Shown here: positions 8,413 to 12,634 of the stretch, one piece after another
Layout: the number at the start of each line of letters is the position of its first letter
Numbering within the stretch: position 1 is the first letter of the stretch
From: Stephanodiscus triporus
Taxonomy: Eukaryota > Bacillariophyta > Thalassiosirophyceae > Thalassiosirales > Thalassiosiraceae
Reading direction: 5' to 3'
Assembly (NCBI GenBank): GCA_036939755.1
Contig: JALLAZ010000709.1
Location: forward strand, 1 to 12,634
DNA: 12,634 nucleotides
Translations under genes and position numbers: made by a program
Notes under the pieces: model-generated
Database searches by the model: none
Told to the model about the DNA's origin: nothing
Seen by the model: only the letters and a program-made list of their open reading frames with translations

Positions 8413-8821
8413 GTGAGTAGTAGATTGTTATATCAACACACGTGGTACTTGTTGTTTGTAAAGACCTCGACCTCGGCGTGAGTTGTTCGTTACTGCTGCA
8501 AGTGGTGACATGTCTGCCAAGATCAATTGCTTTTCGATCTGGAGGTGTTGCGGTTCGCGCCTCGGCCCAATTAGTGTGCATGTGCCTCAACCTCCTCGGT
8601 CGGTAGTACAACATTGATAGCAGCAGGCTGAATGCTAAGGCTGATATCTGCGTGTATCGTACAATACCTAGGTACGATACCATGTTATGGTACCGTAGGT
8701 AGTACAATAAATGATGTACACCATACCATACGCCCCGCTCCAACACGGGCACCACCACCACACCCGACCCTCTCTCGAATAAGAGACTTCCTCGCCAACA
8801 GGGCGGACTCCACCAAACACC
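8413..8821. promoter_or_regulatory. Divergent intergenic region between sulfotransferase and G-gamma-like gene
   Basis: About 410 bp separate two divergent start codons, so both promoters should lie here. A perfect 9-bp inverted repeat, GTATCGTAC (8654-8662) and GTACGATAC (8672-8680), is separated by 9 bp; its right arm is part of a CTAGGTACGATA word seen elsewhere in the window. The last 80 bp before 8822 are C- and A-rich (ACCACCACC, CCGACCCTCTCTCG), which resembles a pyrimidine-rich leader. No certain TATA box was seen. Regulatory function is inference. Confidence 0.4.
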
Positions 8822-9094
8822 ATGTCAGACGACGACGAGCCATCCGAAATCGACCTCCTCAACGCCGAAGTAAACCAACTCAAACAGATACTAACCGGCG
8901 TGGAGACCGCCAAGGACACGCCGGACGAATGTCGTACCAAGCTTGCGACGTACTGCCAGTTGAAGGGGGGACAAGACGGGTTCATGAAGGCCGATCCGGG
9001 CCTGGAGGAGAAGAACGTCTTCCACAGCTCCAAGGGCGTCAATAAGAGCGCGGGGGGCGGCGAAGGGGGTGGGGGGTGTTGTGTGATATTATGA
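8822..9094 (+). CDS. Heterotrimeric G-protein gamma subunit-like protein
   Basis: This 90-residue protein has the layout of a G-gamma subunit, which pairs with G-beta and anchors it at the plasma membrane through a C-terminal prenyl group. An N-terminal helix with coiled-coil-like spacing (residues 9-28, IDLLNAEVNQLKQILTGV) is followed by a second helix with LATYCQL (41-47), matching the LxxYC region of G-gamma domains. Then comes a short loop and NVF (65-67) where the conserved NPF motif would sit. It ends in a Gly-rich linker and CCVIL. The last four residues CVIL form a CaaX box with Leu at the end, which predicts geranylgeranylation; Cys86 next to it could be acylated. Length (90) is within or slightly above the usual animal and fungal range. 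The start has A at -3. No intron is needed. The Gly-rich linker comes from G runs (9050-9077). A small coiled-coil prenylated protein of another kind is the alternative. Confidence 0.75.
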   Translation: MSDDDEPSEIDLLNAEVNQLKQILTGVETAKDTPDECRTKLATYCQLKGGQDGFMKADPGLEEKNVFHSSKGVNKSAGGGEGGGGCCVIL

Positions 9095-9189
9095 CGGATA
9101 AACGAGGAGAGGAAGAGAAAGAGAGAAGATTGAGCATGACAGATGGGAAAATTATGGCTGTGTGAACAATCACAGTTTGGGCTGTTGGA

Positions 9190-9216
9190 GGGGGGGGGGG
9201 GGGGGGGGGGGGGGGG
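9190..9216 (+). repeat. Run of 27 G
   Basis: An uninterrupted G tract of 27 bases starts 95 nt after the stop codon of the G-gamma-like gene, probably inside its 3' UTR. The run length is prone to sequencing and replication slippage. It can form G-quadruplex structures, and it creates spurious poly-Gly or poly-Pro frames on both strands. Confidence 0.95.
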
Positions 9217-9499
9217 TGCGAGGCGATTCGATTCGATGTTGGTGTGGCGGTTGGGAGTGGGCAATCTATTTTTATTTGTCGTATATGTGCACAGGGTTAT
9301 TTCTCAACAGTTTTTGCACTTTGCTGCTAGGTACGATAGGTGCAATTCGATTGAGTCGATATTATGTGTTAGACTAATATGTATTTCGGCTGTTCTGTAG
9401 TTTATGCGGTGGAAAGGTGATAACTCTTAAGTGCTTTAAAATAATAATGATATCTACGCAGCCTGGATTTAAGGGGGGGATATAGCGAAAACTTCAGAA
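9217..9499. other. Intergenic, no gene seen
   Basis: Nothing coding is recognised. It contains a 14-bp word CTAGGTACGATAGG (9327-9340) identical to one at 2948-2961, and a G run with AT flanks near 9472. The left limit of the copia relic is not defined and may lie within this stretch. Confidence 0.4.
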
Positions 9500-9700
9500 T
9501 CCTGAGAAGGAAGATTGTTTGCTCTTTGTCTGGCCATTTCTTGTTGGACTTTGAGATTCCTTTTCTGCGACATTTATTGCGGCGTTATTTGGTTAATGTG
9601 TTCTGTGAAATGTTGTCCACATCTCCCACTCGACAGCTGCAGTATCTCCCGGTCCACATTGCCATTCGAATCATTCGCCACCAACCAGATGTTGCCTGGA

Positions 9701-10178
9701 TCAGAGAAGAAGGCTATTAGGAATTCAGGAGGGGACTTCATCCAAACCCAAAGCCTGGATTCATGAATACAGTCTCAAAACTATTATCCCACAAACCAGT
9801 CACATAAACCATAGCCACCAAGGGAATTGAACCCCTAACCCTGATCTCACAGTACAGGTACAGGATGGTATCATGGGCCTGGTTGCTGGCTACACCAGGT
9901 ACTGGTACTACTAAGTAGACATCTGCACTTGACTGTCCTAAACCTACATCTAGATTGGTGGGCTCACACCCAGGAAGTTACCATGCAGAGCCCACTCCTG
10001 GCCATCCAAGTTCAAGAACCTGGCAATGTTCATGGCTCATGGGAATAGAACATGCTTGCACATTAGTTATGACATAAGTGCTGTTCCCCTAGAAAGAAGT
10101 GGAGATAATAAAACATTTGGAATATATATTATGATTTTTTAGGAGGCTATCCTGCCACTCTAACCCCCTTCTAATACT
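9701..10178. mobile_element. 478-bp nested insertion flanked by a 12-bp direct repeat
   Basis: ATGTTGCCTGGA occurs at 9689-9700 and again at 10179-10190, exactly flanking this segment. Removing the insert and one repeat copy brings the protease fragment next to sequence weakly resembling its continuation on the minus strand (for example NISQNTL at about 9617-9597). The ends show weak inverted similarity (AGAAGG...TTAG...CAGGA at 9708-9729 and in reverse near 10172-10151). No coding frame of note. A Pol III box-B-like word lies inside. It could be a SINE or a nonautonomous DNA element; the 12-bp duplication does not decide. Confidence 0.6.
9812..9892 (-). other. tRNA-like / SINE-like segment with box B
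   Basis: On the minus strand GGTTCAATTCC (9823-9833) matches the Pol III box B consensus and sits in a 5-bp T-arm-like stem (AGGGG/CCCTT) with a 7-nt loop. TAGCCA (9887-9892) and TGGCTA (9812-9817) close the segment as a 6-bp acceptor-like stem. The D-arm and anticodon arm do not fold well and no box A of good quality was found. It is therefore not a functional tRNA; a decayed tRNA-derived SINE head is possible. Confidence 0.35.
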
Positions 10179-10296
10179 ATGTTGCCTGGAGTTTGGTGTT
10201 GTCCGGTAAGTTTATCTCTTTGTTCGATTTTTCTTTCCTCAGTAGATTCATGTTCCCTGGTACAAAGTTTGATGTTGCTCCAGAGTCAATCACTAA
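10179..10296 (-). pseudogene. Copia-type aspartic protease fragment
   Basis: The minus frame from 10296 reads LVIDSGATSNFV, with the catalytic Asp-Ser-Gly-Ala of retroviral-type aspartic proteases (Asp codon at 10285-10287), then NMNLLRKEKSN and LPDNTKLQAT before the reading is cut by the inserted segment at 10178. Stops precede it near 10300. The active-site motif is intact, but only about 40 residues of the domain remain contiguous. Confidence 0.8.
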
Positions 10297-10559
10297 CTTC
10301 ATCTGTCTTTGACTCTCGATTCATCGCATCCATTTGTTCGATTTTGTGTGTGCAACTGATTGTGTTGTGGTGATTGTGTGTGCAATTGATTGTGTTGTGA
10401 TGATTTGATTGATTTGCTCTGCTTCATCTTCTTTTTCTTCTGTGTCATCTTTGAGTGGGGCCCAGTAGTTCATGGTAGCCAGTTAGGTGCTATTCGTGTT
10501 TATTTGATTCGGTTGCACTTTTCCCGGTTGCCACATCTCTGTTTTTATATGGACCCCGC

Positions 10560-11735
10560 ACACCTTCAGATGCTTTTTGTGGATTTCCAGTTGGAAGGGC
10601 AAGAGTCTCAGTTCTTTTCGAGCTCCCAACACTCATCCTCTGCTTTTGCCGGATGTTTCTTGCCACAGTTTTTACAAACAGGTGCATTATGTATTTCCTT
10701 TGGCATTCATCACGTTTCTTCTTCTTCTCTTCATCTGATTGTTTGCCAAATTCTTCTTTCTTACTGTTGATGAGAGGGACAACATCTGTTTCATTGCGTC
10801 CGTTGCGCTTTTGATGATAGTTTCCATTTGCTGCATGTACTTGTTGGTTAGAGCTACAATCAATTCCTCCATTGCTTTGGCTTGTTCTTTGATCATATTT
10901 GCTTTGAAGTTCTTTGCGGTTAGTTTGTTTTGTTTGTTTTCTTTTGCATACTCCGCTGAAATGAACGTCTTTATCTTCTGCCACGTTTTCTGTCCCGCCG
11001 GGCATTGTTCCCATTCTCGGACGGCTGCATCAATTTAACCAGAGGATATTAGATAGTAAAGGGCCATGTTGCGGCATTCATTGAGGTTGGAATTGATTCC
11101 TGCACGTGTGAGTCATTCTTGGATTGCATTTTCAACTTGATTGAAATATATCTGTGGAACTTCACTTGCATGCCATTCCCTGTCTCTTTCTGCTAGTAAC
11201 ATTTTCATGTCTGCAGAGTCCAAAGCACCGCCTCTGTTTCTCAAGTGCATCAGCATGTCAGTCAGTGTTTGGTTTAGAAAGCCAAGGATTTCGTCTTCAA
11301 TTTCCAGTAAATATTTATTGTCCACTGCTTTGAGAATGATGTCTTTCATTGCTTGGATGACTCCTTGAAACATTTTGCACTCTTTCACAAGCCACAAGCT
11401 CTTTGTGTTCTACTTCTGCTCTTGCTTGGACTCCTTGTGTCGCATTTCCAGGAACTTTCGCTTGATATGTCCCTGGGTTGGCTGGATTGACAAAGGGTAC
11501 TCCTGCTGTTAAGAGGTATCTTGCTGGGTCCATAATGATCCCGCATGGTCGTGGCCTCCTCCTCCAAGTGTCGTTGGAATGTTTGCTTGGATTTCGATGA
11601 GTTCTTTTTTGAGGAGTGTCAGATCTTGGTTTGTTGGTTGTCCTGTGATTTTGGTGACTGTGTTCTTTTGAACTTCCTCTCAAATATCCGCTTGCACTCC
11701 CATGTTTGGATTGAATTTGCTTCCGCTTTAGTCAT
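10560..11735 (-). pseudogene. Copia-type gag relic with zinc knuckle
   Basis: Gag would be the capsid and nucleocapsid protein of the retrotransposon. A possible start ATG is at 11733-11735. Fragments in order are: HDHAG around 11550; PARYLLTAGVPFVNPANPGT (about 11530-11470); EVEHKELV near 11405; then, after a frameshift near 11390, WLVKECKMFQGVIQAMKD and LLAERDREWHASEVPQIYFN (about 11395-11130). A stop follows after AIQE, then DAAVREWEQ, TWQKIKTFISAEYAKENK and a long Gln/Met/Lys-rich helix down to about 10700. A zinc-knuckle-like motif CKNCGKKHPAKAEDEC (CX2CX3HX7C) followed by WELEKN lies at 10611-10688, closed by a stop. At least two stops and three frameshifts break it, so no functional Gag can be made. 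Confidence 0.78.
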
Positions 11736-11951
11736 AAGTGAATGAGTTAAGTTATCACTGTAGGCACTAGCTGTAAGAAATGGGTGATTACTTAATTATA
11801 AGTGACAGTTATTTGATGGTCACTTCGAAAACCTTCTGGGAGAGAATTTAAGTTTTCTCCTTTGCCAAGATTCGATGTGCTACGAGCACTCATAGGCAAG
11901 CTTGTCTAACAGTCAGCATAAATCCTGGGTCTCTGCTGAGCACCAAAATAC
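11736..11951. other. Region upstream of the gag relic
   Basis: No gene. On the minus strand this is the leader between the tandem repeat and gag. At 11932-11948 the minus strand reads TTTTGGTGCTCAGCAGA, loosely like a copia primer-binding site (TGGT...CAG.AG), but the match to an initiator tRNA is imperfect. An LTR end was not identified. Confidence 0.25.
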
Positions 11952-12634
11952 AGCCCTTGTGCATTAGTTGAGGCTCCACACCCACATGAAATGGATCCTA
12001 CATCCTCTCCCAGCATATGAATGGTGTTTGACGCCCCTTATATGCTGTGGATGGAGATATGGATCCATCATCATGCCGTTCCCACCACATTTGTTGGCCC
12101 AGATTTGGGGAGTTGACCGAAATTCTGAGTCATTGCATGGTGCTGAATGAAGCTCTTGTGCATTGGTAGAGGTTCAAAACCCAAATGGATTGATTTGCAC
12201 ATCCTCTCCAAACATATGAAAGCTGTTTGACAACCTTCATATGCTGTGGATGGGGATATGGATCCATCATCATGCCGTTCCCACCACATTTGTCGACCAA
12301 GATTTGTGGAGTCAGCTGAAATCTCTATGGTAGTCACTGCTTTGCGCTGAATGAAGCCCTTGTGCATTGGTAGAGGCTCCAAACCCACATGAAATGGATC
12401 CTACATCCTCTCCAAACATATGAAAGCTGTTTGACAACCTTCATATGATGTGGATGGGGATATGGATCCATCATCATGCCGTTCCCACCACATTTGTTGT
12501 CCCAGATTTGGGAAGTCAGCTGAAATCTTTATGGTAGTCACTGCTTTGCACTGAATGAAGCCATTGTGCATTGGTAGAAGCTCCAAACCCACATGAAATG
12601 GATCCTACATCCTCTCCAAACATATGAAAGCTGT
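11952..12634. repeat. 204-bp tandem repeat array, about 3.4 copies, cut by the window end
   Basis: Units run 11952-12150 (199 bp, most diverged), 12151-12354 (204 bp), 12355-12558 (204 bp) and 12559-12634 (partial). Each starts AGCCCTTGTGCATTGGTAGA or a close variant and contains GGATCCATCATCATGCCG and CATATGAAAGCTGTTTGAC. Units 2 and 3 are very similar, unit 1 clearly older. Because 204 is 68 codons, minus-strand frames repeat the same peptide (for example MWWERHDDGSISPST), with stops in some copies; this looks like a satellite with incidental open frames and not a repeat protein. The array continues past the window. Confidence 0.92.

Larger units (their letters stand above)
9500..11735 (-). 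mobile_element. Degenerate Ty1/copia-type retrotransposon (diatom CoDi-like), internal part
   Basis: Read on the minus strand, the order is Gag (11735 to about 10560), an acidic/hydrophilic spacer, an aspartic protease start (10296-10179), then weak similarity to the post-protease region (9700 to about 9560). Many stops and frameshifts show the element is dead. Integrase, reverse transcriptase and RNase H were not recognised, so the 3' part seems deleted or lies too decayed to see. A 478-bp foreign segment splits it at 9701-10178. No LTR pair is visible, so element ends are uncertain; a tandem repeat occupies the place where the 5' LTR would be expected. The CoDi assignment comes from overall resemblance to diatom copia Gag proteins, not from a search. 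Confidence 0.75.

Noticed and set aside
8632..9045. 137-codon plus-strand frame overlapping the G-gamma-like gene
   Set aside because: It reads a different frame of the same DNA, rich in Arg/Pro/Thr without a domain; the overlapping 90-residue frame explains the region better.
8668..9264. 198-codon minus-strand frame with poly-Pro
   Set aside because: It is antisense to the G-gamma-like gene and its poly-Pro run is the complement of the 27-G tract.
9812..9892. Functional tRNA gene
   Set aside because: Only the T-arm and outer stem pair well; D-arm, anticodon stem and box A are poor, so it is listed only as tRNA-like.
10390..11038. Plus-strand frames with hydrophobic segments (10390-10770 and 10739-11038)
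   Set aside because: They are antisense shadows of the gag relic; Lys/Gln/Glu-rich minus-strand coding reads as Phe/Leu/Ser-rich on the other strand.
12071..12592. Minus-strand repeat protein of 68-residue units
   Set aside because: Stops interrupt several units, the leftmost unit has lost 5 bp and hence frame, and the DNA itself is a tandem satellite, so coding is not supported.
11952..12634. CRISPR array
   Set aside because: The repeat is a 204-bp head-to-tail satellite with no short repeats separated by unique spacers, and the surroundings are eukaryotic.

Overview
The window looks like nuclear DNA of a unicellular eukaryotic alga, most likely a centric diatom. This is an inference from several things seen together: short GT-AG introns (82-107 nt), a heat-shock-factor (HSF) type regulator with an RRLYRWGF recognition helix of the sort expanded in diatoms, a relic Ty1/copia element whose Gag and protease resemble the diatom CoDi type, and long stretches of decayed repeats between few genes. 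No bacterial operon, ribosome binding site or CRISPR array is present.

Layout. Positions 1-930 hold nothing I recognise. Positions 933-1544 (+) are the decayed C-terminal half of a cytochrome P450, with its I-helix, K-helix, PERF-like and haem-loop remnants in several frames. Positions 1545-2530 hold nothing firm. Positions 2532-2673 are a small 142-bp inverted-repeat element. Positions 2799-3733 are a 935-bp element with perfect 21-bp terminal inverted repeats, a TGA duplication, mirrored subterminal hairpins and a Gly/Asp/Asn triplet core. Positions 3737-5000 are noncoding or unrecognised.

The gene island spans 5196-9094. A four-exon HSF-family transcription factor (+) ends 15 bp from the stop codon of a convergent type II membrane sulfotransferase (-). 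A roughly 410-bp divergent intergenic region then separates the sulfotransferase from a 90-residue protein (+) with the hallmarks of a heterotrimeric G-protein gamma subunit, ending in a CVIL prenylation box. The three genes have no obvious shared pathway; they are neighbours that may share promoter and 3'-end space.

From about 9500 to 11735 (-) lies a degenerate copia-type gag-protease relic. It is itself interrupted at 9701-10178 by a 478-bp insert flanked by a 12-bp direct repeat. Positions 11952-12634 are a 204-bp tandem repeat, about 3.4 copies, that runs off the window. The most useful calls are the G-gamma candidate, the reconstructed HSF exon structure, the P450 relic and the nested mobile elements. 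I did not find a convincing novel multi-gene system.
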